This document shows, in pieces, positions 16,915-25,207 of a DNA stretch of 64,000 nt. Position numbers and translations under genes: made by a program. Within the stretch, counting starts at the first letter, position 1, and each line of letters starts with the position of its first letter. This DNA comes from an uncultured Flavobacteriales bacterium. Lineage in GTDB: Bacteria; Bacteroidota; Bacteroidia; Flavobacteriales; Schleiferiaceae. Location: positions 372,001-436,000 of the forward strand of contig CAJXKC010000001.1 of assembly GCA_913055685.1 (NCBI GenBank), written 5' to 3'. Below the pieces are notes generated by a model. It was given only the letters and a program-made list of their open reading frames with translations, was not told the DNA's origin and did not search any database.

Positions 16915-17682
16915 ATGAAGATCTTCTCTTATAACGTAAACGGAATACGCGCGGCAGAACGCAAAGGTTTAAGTGAATGGCTCGCTGAAGCCGGCGCCGA
17001 TGTCCTTTTAATTCAGGAAACCAAGGCCCAACCCGAACAAATTGACACCGCAGTTTATGAGAGTTTGGGCTACCAGTGTTATTGGCACAGCGCCGAAAAA
17101 AAAGGCTACAGCGGGGTGGGTATTTTAAGTAAAATTGCTCCCAATCATGTGGAAATTGGTTGTGGTATTGATTACATAGATCAGGAAGGTCGAATTATAC
17201 GAGCCGACTACGGAGATCTAAGTATCATGAGTGTTTATGTGCCCAGTGGCAGCAGCGGAGATGCGCGACAAGAGCTTAAAATGAAGTTCCTGAGCGACTT
17301 TCAAAGCTATATTGCCGATTTGCTAAAAGAACGTCCTAAACTAATTATTGGCGGCGACTTCAATATTTGTCATACCGAAATCGACATCCACAATCCTAAA
17401 TCGAATAAAGACACCTCCGGTTTTTTACCAGAAGAGCGTCAATGGGTAAGCGACTTTCTTGAGGTTGGCTTGATTGATTCCTTCCGTCATTTCTACCCAG
17501 ACCAAGTCGATCAATACTCTTGGTGGTCTTACCGCGCTAATGCCCGTGGAAACAATAAAGGCTGGCGCATAGATTACAATATGGCCAGTGAAGCACTAAA
17601 GAATGACTTGCAGGATGCAGCTATTTGGCCCGAGGCAAAGCACAGCGACCATTGCCCGGTAAGTGTTGTTCTTAAAGGCTAA
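16915..17682 (+). CDS. xthA: exodeoxyribonuclease III (AP endonuclease)
   Basis: A 255-residue enzyme of the Exo III family, which cuts abasic sites and removes 3' nucleotides in base excision repair. All catalytic blocks are seen: NVNGIRAA, LLIQETKAQ (metal-binding Glu), YSGVGILSK, GGDFNICHTEIDIHNP (catalytic Asp and Asn), and the C-terminal SDHCPVSVVL with the catalytic His. Length is normal. Its stop TAA is directly followed by the stop of the convergent omega-amidase gene with no bases between. It diverges from the large outer-membrane protein gene. Confidence 0.95.
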   Translation: MKIFSYNVNGIRAAERKGLSEWLAEAGADVLLIQETKAQPEQIDTAVYESLGYQCYWHSAEKKGYSGVGILSKIAPNHVEIGCGIDYIDQEGRIIRADYGDLSIMSVYVPSGSSGDARQELKMKFLSDFQSYIADLLKERPKLIIGGDFNICHTEIDIHNPKSNKDTSGFLPEERQWVSDFLEVGLIDSFRHFYPDQVDQYSWWSYRANARGNNKGWRIDYNMASEALKNDLQDAAIWPEAKHSDHCPVSVVLKG

Positions 17683-18465
17683 TTAGTCCACCGAAAACGA
17701 ATCGCGATCCTTTAAAAAGGCGAATCGCTCCCTAATTTTTTGCAAGTGACCGTATTCAAGTGAAATAATTTCTACTTGCTCCTCTCCAGCAGCAATGGTC
17801 GATATTTTTTCCCCTAGGGGATCGTAAACTGCCGAATCACCCGAATGATAAATCCCATTACCATCTTCACCGATTCGATTGAGTCCTGCTAAGTAAACCT
17901 GGTTCTCAATTGCTCTAGCTTGCAAGAGTGTTTGCCAAGCCGCCGAGCGCCGCTCCGGCCAATTAGCCACAAAGTACTGAAGATCGAATTCCTCCGCGTT
18001 TCGGCACCATACCGGGAAACGTAAATCATAACAGATCTGTGGATTTATTCGCCAACCTAGGTATTCCAGCACCAGTTTTTTATCTCCAGCGGTATATACC
18101 TTTTCTTCTCCGGCATAGGAAAACAAGTGACGTTTATCGTATTGGCGATACGAGCCATTAGGATAAACAAAATAGAGACGGTTGTAATAATGTCCCTTTT
18201 CCTCCACAATAAGAGAACCACTAAGGGCTGCATTAAGGGCTTGTGCTTTCTCTTGCATCCATTTAAATGCCGGCCCCTCACTCTCTTCGGCAAGCGTGGC
18301 TGGCTTCATGGAGAAGCCCGTGCTAAACATCTCGGGCAGCAAAATTAAATCGGCCCCCAGGCAAGCCTCCATTTTGCCCTCAAAATAACGCAGGTTTTGC
18401 GCCTTATTTTCCCAGGCGAGTGGCGCTTGAATTAGTGCCAGTTTGAGAATTTCTTTTCTAGCCAT
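17683..18465 (-). CDS. nitrilase family omega-amidase (YafV/Nit2-like)
   Basis: A 260-residue carbon-nitrogen hydrolase. The Glu-Lys-Cys triad is visible as LLPEMFSTGF (Glu45), QYDKRHLF (Lys111) and QICYDLRFPVW (Cys145). The KRHLF and CYDLRFP forms point to the omega-amidase branch, which hydrolyses alpha-ketoglutaramate or alpha-ketosuccinamate in methionine salvage and glutamine transamination. The protein is cytoplasmic with no signal. No salvage genes are adjacent, so the substrate is taken from the family only. Confidence 0.88.
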   Translation of the reverse strand: MARKEILKLALIQAPLAWENKAQNLRYFEGKMEACLGADLILLPEMFSTGFSMKPATLAEESEGPAFKWMQEKAQALNAALSGSLIVEEKGHYYNRLYFVYPNGSYRQYDKRHLFSYAGEEKVYTAGDKKLVLEYLGWRINPQICYDLRFPVWCRNAEEFDLQYFVANWPERRSAAWQTLLQARAIENQVYLAGLNRIGEDGNGIYHSGDSAVYDPLGEKISTIAAGEEQVEIISLEYGHLQKIRERFAFLKDRDSFSVD

Positions 18466-18525
18466 AATACTTATGTGTTCAAAGCTACAGAATTCGACAA
18501 AAGGGCCTTCAATTAAGTTTTCTGG

Positions 18526-18556
18526 TTTGTGAGCTGCGGAAAAATGCTTACTTTTG
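18526..18556 (+). promoter_or_regulatory. consensus Bacteroidota promoter of a small RNA
   Basis: TTTG (18526-18529), exactly 19 bases, then TACTTTTG (18549-18556). Both elements match the consensus TTTG-N19-TAnnTTTG without a mismatch. No protein gene follows on this strand for 3.5 kb, so the promoter must serve the small RNA that ends at 18634. Confidence 0.75.
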
Positions 18557-18561
18557 ACTGG

Positions 18562-18634
18562 AAGAGCACACGAAGTTTTTTCATTTTTATGTTTTAGTTT
18601 TCGTTGAAAGCCATCGGTTTCCGGTGGCTTTTTT
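18562..18634 (+). ncRNA. candidate small RNA with its own promoter and terminator
   Basis: The predicted transcript is about 70 nt. It starts six bases after the consensus promoter and ends in a strong terminator: AAGCCATCGG (18608-18617) pairs with CCGGTGGCTT (18621-18630) over 10 pairs including one G-U, with a three-base loop and a run of six T. Upstream of it ACGAA and TTCGT can form a smaller stem around a U-rich loop. No reading frame of useful size is present. The trailer TTTTTTCATTTTTTAGACC resembles those of tandem RNA copies 1 and 3 at 6.5-6.9 kb. Confidence 0.7.
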
Positions 18635-18687
18635 CATTTTTTAGACCGCAGACTAGGAAATGTTAAAAAAAATTGTAGCTTAGTGTC

Positions 18688-18798
18688 AACTTAACAGGGT
18701 TCTTCATTTTATAGGGAAATAGGGTTAGTAATCTACAGATTCCAAACACTGTTAAGGTATTTTAAAGCGGGAGTTGCAGAGTCTCCCGCTTTTTTTTT
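18688..18798 (+). ncRNA. candidate structured RNA of about 110 nt with intrinsic terminator
   Basis: CTTAACAG (18690-18697) pairs perfectly with CTGTTAAG (18749-18756), closing a domain. Inside, GTTAGTAATC and GATTCCAAAC form a second stem with a TACA loop and two single mismatches; a 26-base bulge lies on the 5' side. The terminator follows: AAAGCGGGAG (18764-18773) with CTCCCGCTTT (18783-18792) and nine T. A partial -7 box TAGCTTAG (18676-18683) lies just before the closing stem, with a weak -33. No gene follows on this strand. The form, a closed stem with a large asymmetric internal loop, could suit a 6S-like or other regulatory RNA, but I cannot assign a family. Confidence 0.6.
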
Positions 18799-18819
18799 GC
18801 CCAAAAGTCTTTTCGATTT

Positions 18820-20448
18820 TCAAATTTGTCGTTCCGACACTGCTTTTAAATTGCGGTAAATTTCTCGTACCACCCCCTTTTCCTCAGGATTGTAAGACCA
18901 TACATTGTCAAAGGCGGAAATAACTTCTTCATTAGCCTGGTCGGTTATAACAAGACTATGGAACTGAGTGCCATTATTGTGCTGATGCTTTTCCATTGCT
19001 TGCTGCAAGTCATCACTAATGCGATACATGATAAAATCTGAAATCACCAAAACATCCGCATCCCGGTAACGGTGGGTCTCTAACTGCTTTAAAGCCTCGC
19101 TAAGAGCCAGCGAGATGTCGGTTCCCCCGTGAAAGGACTTTTGCAGAAAGGCGGCTACCTCATCAATGGAATCGACCAAATTGTATAAATCGACCGTATG
19201 AATGCCGGAGCTAAAATTAATTAAGAATGCCTGACGATGATCGGCGGCCGCCATCTTCAAAATCCCAAAACAAAGCACCTTGGCAATACGCTCAGGCTCG
19301 CCTTCCATACTGCCGCTGGTGTCGACACAAACGATAAATGGCCCCTTTTCCTTCTTTTTAATTTTTTGATAGGTCTCACTAAAAACCTTGCTGCTATTAA
19401 TGAGCTTGCGGTCTTCGAAACGGTTCATTTGCAATTGTTCTTCTGCAAAGCGCTTTAAAAACTGCCATTCCGTTTCCCCGCCCAAAAGCGCTACTTCCGA
19501 AGGTAAGATCTGATTAAGGTCATTTCCGCTCTCTACGCCCACTATTTCGCTACGCATATAGGGGTCTTTTACCCACTCTTTGTAGCTCACCACCTTTTCA
19601 TAGGTTTCTTCGTCGGTTTCAATTTCGGCCTTCCGCAAGCGACCGAGCAGTTCGGCCAACCGCTTTAACTCCTCTTCATCTTGGAGTAAGGCATCATAGC
19701 GTTCTACAAGGTCCAGGGTGCTGTCTTCCCACAAAGCCCTGCTCATATCCCAGTATTTAGAAATATGATCGGTAAAAGGTTTCACCAATGAGGTAAGTTT
19801 TTGAAACTCCTGAACTTTGGCCTCCAACTTTTCCTTAAAATCCTCTTTCTCTTGGCGCAGTTTCTTCATCTGGAAATCGAGAATTTTAGCTTGTAGCCGA
19901 GCATCCCACTGAGCTAAGAGATCTTTTAAAATTCGCTCTATCTCCTCCTTTTGCTTTGCCTCCAGCTCTTCGTAGCTCGAAGCACCAATAAGGGATTTAA
20001 ATTTAGATTGATGAAAAGAGGGATCAATCTCTTCCCGTGGGTAAAAACTACTCACCTTCTGAATGAGGAAAGTCCAGGAGCGCGTAAATTGCCGTAAATG
20101 CCTTACTCCCCACGACTCCAATTCTTGTTGCTCCTCAGCAAAAGGATGTTTTTGGGCCAGCTTGCCGTAGGTTTTACGAAACCATTGCAGGGTATCGGCA
20201 ATAATTTGGGCCCCTAAAAAATCGTGCTTAGCGGCAATCTTTCGCAAGTCTTCATCCTCAAAAAGATCGTCTAAAGCCGATTTAAAATATTCGAAGTAAT
20301 CGCTGTGAAGGTCTTCCTCCGGCTCTTTGCCCAAAAGCAAATACCGCAAGTAAGCAACAAAATAGCGTCGACTCGCCTTATCAAGCACTTGTCCAAATTG
20401 GATAAAGCGCTCGTATTCTTCTTCAATTTTTTGCAGCGCTTCTTCCAT
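18820..20448 (-). CDS. viaA: VWA domain protein, ViaA-like partner of a MoxR ATPase
   Basis: A 542-residue cytoplasmic protein. The N-terminal 350 residues are alpha-helical and charged, with predicted coiled coil around 170-230. The C-terminal von Willebrand A domain has the metal-binding MIDAS motif VDTSGSMEG with Asp376 and later GGTDISLAL and VLVISDF. This layout is that of ViaA. With RavA it forms a chaperone-like pair; in E. coli the pair acts on fumarate reductase and NADH dehydrogenase and sensitises cells to aminoglycosides. Start ATG overlaps the ravA stop as TAATG, so the two are translationally coupled. Confidence 0.88.
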   Translation of the reverse strand: MEEALQKIEEEYERFIQFGQVLDKASRRYFVAYLRYLLLGKEPEEDLHSDYFEYFKSALDDLFEDEDLRKIAAKHDFLGAQIIADTLQWFRKTYGKLAQKHPFAEEQQELESWGVRHLRQFTRSWTFLIQKVSSFYPREEIDPSFHQSKFKSLIGASSYEELEAKQKEEIERILKDLLAQWDARLQAKILDFQMKKLRQEKEDFKEKLEAKVQEFQKLTSLVKPFTDHISKYWDMSRALWEDSTLDLVERYDALLQDEEELKRLAELLGRLRKAEIETDEETYEKVVSYKEWVKDPYMRSEIVGVESGNDLNQILPSEVALLGGETEWQFLKRFAEEQLQMNRFEDRKLINSSKVFSETYQKIKKKEKGPFIVCVDTSGSMEGEPERIAKVLCFGILKMAAADHRQAFLINFSSGIHTVDLYNLVDSIDEVAAFLQKSFHGGTDISLALSEALKQLETHRYRDADVLVISDFIMYRISDDLQQAMEKHQHNNGTQFHSLVITDQANEEVISAFDNVWSYNPEEKGVVREIYRNLKAVSERQI

Positions 20449-21995
20449 TAGTGGCTACGCTCGTAAAGATGTTTGGTCTTCTCCAACTTAAGCTCCAGTT
20501 CAGATAATGCATCACTAACTTCTTGATGATTAGCTTCCACAATGGGCACCAGGCTTTCGTCGATAAATAGATTATGCCTTCCTTTCACCAGTTCCTCGGG
20601 CTTTTCACTTTCAATCCGTTCCTTCTGTTCGGTCAAATACGTATTGAGGCGATCATAACGTTCGTCCCAAAACTTCTTCACCAGGGGGTGAGGAGCTTTA
20701 TATTGATACTGCAGTTTTTCTTTTTGATAAGTCTTAAGCTGCAGATGATGACTGGTAGAATTATGGTTTAACTTTATTTGAAATTCGGCTTCTGAGCGAT
20801 CAGCTCGTAAACGATTTACCAATTTAAAGTCTTCATCGTAGACGTTCATTACCGGCACCTCCGATGACTGTAGCTTATTGTAGTCCTTTACCTGGATATA
20901 CTTTCCGGCAAAGCCCTCACCATTTTTAAGGAGCTCGTAGTACTCTTCTTCTACCGGCCTTAAAACCTCTTCCGTTTGGGTAATCTTAATTCGCACCTCT
21001 TCCAAAACCTCCTGCTCAAACTCCCTTAACTCTCGGCGCAGCATGGGAAGTCCAATGGCGACACTGTAACCATGCTTCCGGATGGTTTCACTCACAATTT
21101 CTTGCACCACTTCCAATTGTGAGGGCTGGTTCCAAAGGGCATGGACCATCAAAAAGCAGTCGAGTAGATCTACTTTATCCCGGCCATTTAAAAAGGCTGA
21201 GGTGCGGAGCAAGCGAATTAACTTTTTCCAGCGGCGATCATAGACCTTTATTTGAAGGGCTGGGTCCTCTTGCTTGGCATTATAGTCTTCGATCTTTTCC
21301 CGCACAATCTGAATCACCGAAAGAACTTCATCCTCTACCTTAATAGCATTGATGCCTGCTTGCCATTCCTGTAAATCGGAAGCCGAAATTTTAAGCTCGG
21401 CAGGCACCGGGTCTTCATAGAGTTCCTCGGTACCAGTAATCATTTCTAAAAAATGCTTGGTGGACTTTATTTCTTTTAAATGGTAACGCAGCAAGAGGCG
21501 ATCGTATAATGGTCCGAAATTCTCTCCTAAGGGTGGCAATTCATTAGAAGCGGTTATAAGCCCTTTTAGGTCGACTTTAATTTCTTGTTCCCCATTGCGG
21601 TAAAGCTTCTCATTTATGATCGTTAGTAGCGCATTCTGAATAGAAGAACTAGCCTTCCAGATTTCATCTAAAAAGACAATGTTGGCCCCAGGCATATATT
21701 CTTCGGTTTTACGCTCGTACTTGTCCTCGTTTTTTAGCTTTTGAATAGATATGGGTCCAAATACCTCCTCGGGGGTCGAAAAGCGAGTCATTAAGTATTC
21801 AAAAGACTTGGCATCGGCAAAGGCGTACTTTAGCCGACGAGCAATCATACTCTTGCCTACTCCAGGGGGGCCCAATAAAAATATAGATTCACCAGCTAGG
21901 GCAGTCAATAAGGAGAGTTTCACCACCTCATCGCGCTCGTATAATCCCGCACAGAGTTTTTCCAAAAGACCCTGTAATTTCTCTTTACGCTCCAT
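20448..21995 (-). CDS. ravA: RavA-like MoxR-family AAA+ ATPase
   Basis: A 515-residue ATPase. Walker A is LLGPPGVGKS (about residues 41-49) and Walker B is IVFLDEIWKA (Asp110, Glu111); the sensor region reads TASNELPP, where NELP is typical of the RavA group. After the AAA+ core (to about 310) comes a helical region and a beta-rich insert corresponding to the LARA domain region, then a C-terminal helical tail. Pairing with a ViaA-type gene supports RavA rather than other MoxR ATPases. The gene is the first of a two-gene unit. The 107 bases upstream are shared with the divergent LOG gene. Confidence 0.9.
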   Translation of the reverse strand: MERKEKLQGLLEKLCAGLYERDEVVKLSLLTALAGESIFLLGPPGVGKSMIARRLKYAFADAKSFEYLMTRFSTPEEVFGPISIQKLKNEDKYERKTEEYMPGANIVFLDEIWKASSSIQNALLTIINEKLYRNGEQEIKVDLKGLITASNELPPLGENFGPLYDRLLLRYHLKEIKSTKHFLEMITGTEELYEDPVPAELKISASDLQEWQAGINAIKVEDEVLSVIQIVREKIEDYNAKQEDPALQIKVYDRRWKKLIRLLRTSAFLNGRDKVDLLDCFLMVHALWNQPSQLEVVQEIVSETIRKHGYSVAIGLPMLRRELREFEQEVLEEVRIKITQTEEVLRPVEEEYYELLKNGEGFAGKYIQVKDYNKLQSSEVPVMNVYDEDFKLVNRLRADRSEAEFQIKLNHNSTSHHLQLKTYQKEKLQYQYKAPHPLVKKFWDERYDRLNTYLTEQKERIESEKPEELVKGRHNLFIDESLVPIVEANHQEVSDALSELELKLEKTKHLYERSH

Positions 21996-22102
21996 GTAGG
22001 TAAAACCTTAGAAACACAAAGGTGTTCATGGCTTAATCCAGAATTACCGGTTTTCTCAACCGAGCTTAGTACTTTAGGGATTCCAAAAACCCCTTTTTTA
22101 GC

Positions 22103-22681
22103 ATGAAAGTATGCGTTTATTGTGCCTCCAGCTCAAACATAGATGCTCAGTATTTTGAAGCCACTACTAAGCTCGCTAAGGCCTTGGTAAAAGCGAATAT
22201 TGAAGTGGTATATGGTGGCGGTGCCAAAGGGCTCATGGGTAAATTGGCAGATACTATTATTGAAGAAGGAGGCAGCATTAAGGGCATTATGCCCAAGTTC
22301 ATGAATGAAGTCGAATGGGCGCATAAAAAAGTGGCCGAATTCGAATTTACCGAAACCATGCACGAGCGCAAAGCCAAGTTCTTAGAAGGGGTAGACGGGG
22401 TAATTGCCTTACCGGGAGGAACCGGAACCTTAGAGGAACTTTTAGAGGCGGTGACTTTAAAACGCCTAGGTCTGATTGACCTACCCATCCTAATTTTAAA
22501 TACCAACGGCTTTTATCAAGACCTACAAGCTCTAATGGATCGGATTGTTAAGGAAGGTTTCATGGAGGATAAGCATCATCGCATGTGGACTTTCACACAA
22601 GAGCCCGAGGAAATCATTGGGCAATTGAAAAGCTATCAAACATGGGGCGAGGGCTCAATAAAACTAAGCGATAAGGGCTAA
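22103..22681 (+). CDS. LOG family protein (nucleoside 5'-monophosphate phosphoribohydrolase type)
   Basis: A 192-residue Rossmann-fold protein of the TIGR00730/LOG family. The two signature motifs are present: YGGGAKGLMG (about residues 37-46) and PGGTGTLEEL (about 104-113), which bind phosphate and hold the catalytic Arg-Glu. Enzymes of this family cleave the glycosidic bond of cytokinin ribotides or purine monophosphates. In non-plant-associated bacteria purine nucleotide turnover is the likely role. The stop overlaps the next start as TAATG, so the following methyltransferase is coupled. Confidence 0.9.
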   Translation: MKVCVYCASSSNIDAQYFEATTKLAKALVKANIEVVYGGGAKGLMGKLADTIIEEGGSIKGIMPKFMNEVEWAHKKVAEFEFTETMHERKAKFLEGVDGVIALPGGTGTLEELLEAVTLKRLGLIDLPILILNTNGFYQDLQALMDRIVKEGFMEDKHHRMWTFTQEPEEIIGQLKSYQTWGEGSIKLSDKG

Positions 22682-23322
22682 TGATTCGTAAACTGTTTAG
22701 TTATCTATGGCCCTTAAGCAAAGGCTATGCTTCCGAGCACAGCAGGCGCTTAGAAGTTAATTGGATTAATGGCAAAAAGGTATTAGACAGTCCAAATGCG
22801 AATTATTCCTACGGTAAGCTGCAGGAAGTTTTAAACTTCGGCCTCGACTTTTTGGAGCCGGAACGTGCCCGTTCAATCTTAATTCTAGGTCTGGGTGCAG
22901 GCAGTATACTAGAGAGCTTAAGCCAAAGAGGAGTAAAGGCAAAAATTAAAGCGGTAGAAATTGACCCCGCGGTAATAGCCATTGCAAGGTCAGAGTTCGG
23001 CTTAGACCGTTTCGTCCTAGATTTAGAAGAGGGTGATGCAGCGGTGGTTCTGGCCAATGAGCGCAAAAACTACGATCTAATTATTGTCGATTTGTTTATC
23101 GATGATCAAGTACCGGTAAAGTTCCGCCAAGTTCACTTCTGGGAATTACTCTGTAATCGCCTTACGGCGGATGGACAATTACTCTTTAACCTGGGAATGT
23201 GGGAGAAAGTGTGGGCCCGAGAACAAGAACTGAAACAGGTTTTCGAGCATTATGGCGGACTTAAAGTGAAAGTTCTACATCGCGTAATGGGGCAAAATCA
23301 ATTGCTTATCGCCAAACGCTAA
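22681..23322 (+). CDS. spermidine synthase-like class I methyltransferase fold protein
   Basis: A 213-residue protein with the nucleotide-binding glycine motif ILGLGAGS (about residues 67-74), acidic loop VEIDPAVIAIA and a later DLIIVDLFIDDQVP, in the order of spermidine synthase and related transferases. The N-terminal beta domain of true spermidine synthases is shortened to about 50 residues. Conserved polyamine-binding aspartates are not clearly present, so SpeE activity is doubtful. It is translationally coupled to the LOG gene. Confidence 0.75.
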   Translation: MIRKLFSYLWPLSKGYASEHSRRLEVNWINGKKVLDSPNANYSYGKLQEVLNFGLDFLEPERARSILILGLGAGSILESLSQRGVKAKIKAVEIDPAVIAIARSEFGLDRFVLDLEEGDAAVVLANERKNYDLIIVDLFIDDQVPVKFRQVHFWELLCNRLTADGQLLFNLGMWEKVWAREQELKQVFEHYGGLKVKVLHRVMGQNQLLIAKR

Positions 23323-23364
23323 AAAAATATGCCGACCTTGGCGGCCTTCTAAACCCTAGTCAAA

Positions 23365-23697
23365 ATGAGCGATAGCCAAAGCTGCCCCGAATGCAAATCA
23401 CCCTATGGATATTCTAGCGGTGGAAACTTATGGATGTGTCCCGAATGCGGGCACGAGTGGGATCCCGAAGCCCAAGAAAAAGGAAACCAAGTCCTTGACT
23501 CAAATGGCAATCCCCTGCAAGATGGCGACTCGGTGGTAGTCATTAAAAACCTCCCCGTGAAAGGTGCCCCAAAACCAATTAAGGCCGGTACGAAGGTTAA
23601 AAATATACGCTTGGTGGATGGCGATCATAATATTGACTGCAAAATTGAGGGCTTTGGATCGATGGCCTTAAAATCGGAGTTCGTGAAAAAGGCTTAA
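23365..23697 (+). CDS. yjdM: YjdM/PhnA family zinc ribbon protein
   Basis: A 110-residue protein with an N-terminal zinc ribbon made of CPEC (Cys7, Cys10) and CPEC (Cys25, Cys28), followed by the conserved domain [20 protein letters not shown] and ending [16 protein letters not shown]. This is the whole YjdM (formerly PhnA) family layout at its normal length. Despite the old name it is not shown to hydrolyse phosphonates and no phosphonate genes are near. The gene follows the methyltransferase by 42 bases. Confidence 0.93.
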   Translation: MSDSQSCPECKSPYGYSSGGNLWMCPECGHEWDPEAQEKGNQVLDSNGNPLQDGDSVVVIKNLPVKGAPKPIKAGTKVKNIRLVDGDHNIDCKIEGFGSMALKSEFVKKA

Positions 23698-23706
23698 TTT
23701 TCCTAC

Positions 23707-24576
23707 ATGAAGCCAATTCACTTATTTATATACCCCTTGCTATTTCTAGCCGGCTCCTTGCTTAATGCCCAGCAAGCCAAATTGGAAAAAGAGATTAGCA
23801 CCAAGCGTAATTTCATTTTAGAGAATTCGGAAGGTGCCTTTGAATGTACCTTAGAATATCATGACCGCTCGGATGTGAGTTTCACGCTATATACGGCCCG
23901 TGGGGAAATGCGCAAAATGGCCAATCAAGAAAGCTTTCCGGTAGTCGCATTTGTCTCACGGTCTAGGATTACAGCCTATCACTTTAAAGACGAAGATCTG
24001 GCCGAAGATGTCCTAGACTTCAAAGGGGATTATTATAATCCCGTGGAGTGTGAAGAAGTGATGAATAACAAGGAAGGCTATGTCCGCAAAATAACCTTTG
24101 AAAAGGGTAATGCTCTTTGGATTGAAAAGGGCGACACTACCAACTATATTACCAACACGGTTAATCTGGACGTATACCGCGAAGAAGAGTATCTATGGTG
24201 GGGATCTAAACGCATCAGTTTAAGGAATTACTTGCCCATGCGCAATTTTCAAATAGAGGCTGAGTCAGAGAACCGCGTAGTTTTAAGCTATGCTTTCAGC
24301 TCCAATCCCTACAATCCGATGGGCCGCTGTGGTGCCGGCGAAGAAAGGGGCTTAATCAAGTTTGAAATTGATGAACGCGGTAATATTGTCTCCGACGAAA
24401 GTTTTCCATTGGAAAGCTGTTACCGCGATGTTTACTTTAGTAGAGAGACCCGAAACTTCGGCAGTACCGAGTACTACTATTACGAAGTTGAATTCCCCGA
24501 AAAAATTAAAACCTATTACTTCCGGCCCGACAAAGCCCTTATCTCCGAAGTAGTAGACGATATACTTGACAACTAA
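23707..24576 (+). CDS. secreted protein of unknown function (289 aa)
   Basis: A signal peptide is clear (IHLFIYPLLFLAGSLLNAQ, cleavage near residue 21). The mature part is mixed beta with many aromatic and acidic residues and one cysteine pair candidate (MGRCGAGEER and LESCYRDVYF). I do not recognise a family. It starts 9 bases after yjdM, and its stop overlaps the start of the following secreted protein, so the two small secreted proteins are probably made together. Confidence 0.65.
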   Translation: MKPIHLFIYPLLFLAGSLLNAQQAKLEKEISTKRNFILENSEGAFECTLEYHDRSDVSFTLYTARGEMRKMANQESFPVVAFVSRSRITAYHFKDEDLAEDVLDFKGDYYNPVECEEVMNNKEGYVRKITFEKGNALWIEKGDTTNYITNTVNLDVYREEEYLWWGSKRISLRNYLPMRNFQIEAESENRVVLSYAFSSNPYNPMGRCGAGEERGLIKFEIDERGNIVSDESFPLESCYRDVYFSRETRNFGSTEYYYYEVEFPEKIKTYYFRPDKALISEVVDDILDN

Positions 24577-25091
24577 TGAAAAGGGTCATCTATTTATGCA
24601 GCATAATGCTAATATCTGCAGGCCTTTGGTCGCAGAAGTCTGAGGAAAACATTATCAAAACCTGGAACGACAGTACCGCATCACCAGCTGCAAAAATTGA
24701 AGATCTAGCCTGGATTGCTGGTCATTGGAGGGGTAAAGCCTTCGGAGGCATTTTAGATGAAGTTTGGCTTCCACCGATGGGTGAGTCTATGCTCGGTGCT
24801 TTTAAATTAGTGGTTAAGGGCAAAGATGATTTCAAGGAAATCCTCAGTATTAGTGAAACAGAATCGGGTAGTTTAGAATTGAGTCTGCGTCATTTCGATG
24901 CCCAGCTCGTAGCTTGGGAGGAAAAGGAAGAAGTACTGCGTTTTCCTCTAATCGCCATTGAGGGGGAAACTGCCTATTTTAAGAGTTTTACCTTTCAAAG
25001 AGTAGATGCAGAACACCTAAACATCTACGTCTTATTTAAGGAGGGCGGCAAAGAGGAGGTAATGAAATTTGCCTACACCCTGCAACCCTAA
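24576..25091 (+). CDS. secreted DUF6265-like protein
   Basis: A 171-residue secreted protein with signal peptide ending GLWSQK. The mature protein has LAWIAGHWRGKAFGGILDEVW, then MGESMLGAFKLV and a compact beta-barrel pattern, which fits the DUF6265 family (lipocalin-like fold, function not known). The start overlaps the preceding stop by one base (TAATG). A terminator hairpin begins directly at its stop. Confidence 0.75.
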   Translation: MKRVIYLCSIMLISAGLWSQKSEENIIKTWNDSTASPAAKIEDLAWIAGHWRGKAFGGILDEVWLPPMGESMLGAFKLVVKGKDDFKEILSISETESGSLELSLRHFDAQLVAWEEKEEVLRFPLIAIEGETAYFKSFTFQRVDAEHLNIYVLFKEGGKEEVMKFAYTLQP

Positions 25092-25117
25092 AAAAAAAGC
25101 CCCTCAAATAGAGGGGC
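25091..25117 (-). terminator. intrinsic terminator, best on the minus strand
   Basis: GCCCCTC (25099-25105) pairs with GAGGGGC (25111-25117) around AAATA. On the minus strand the stem is followed by eight T, making a strong terminator about 90 bases after the stop of the gene at 25208. On the plus strand only CCTT follows, so it may also slow the DUF6265 transcript. Confidence 0.75.
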
Positions 25118-25207
25118 CTTCAGCGTAAGAGTAATCAGGCTGTCATTAAACCTTCTTATGCCGGATAATCAATAAATTAAGCTAACGACATTTTGCTGGC
25201 TTACTCC

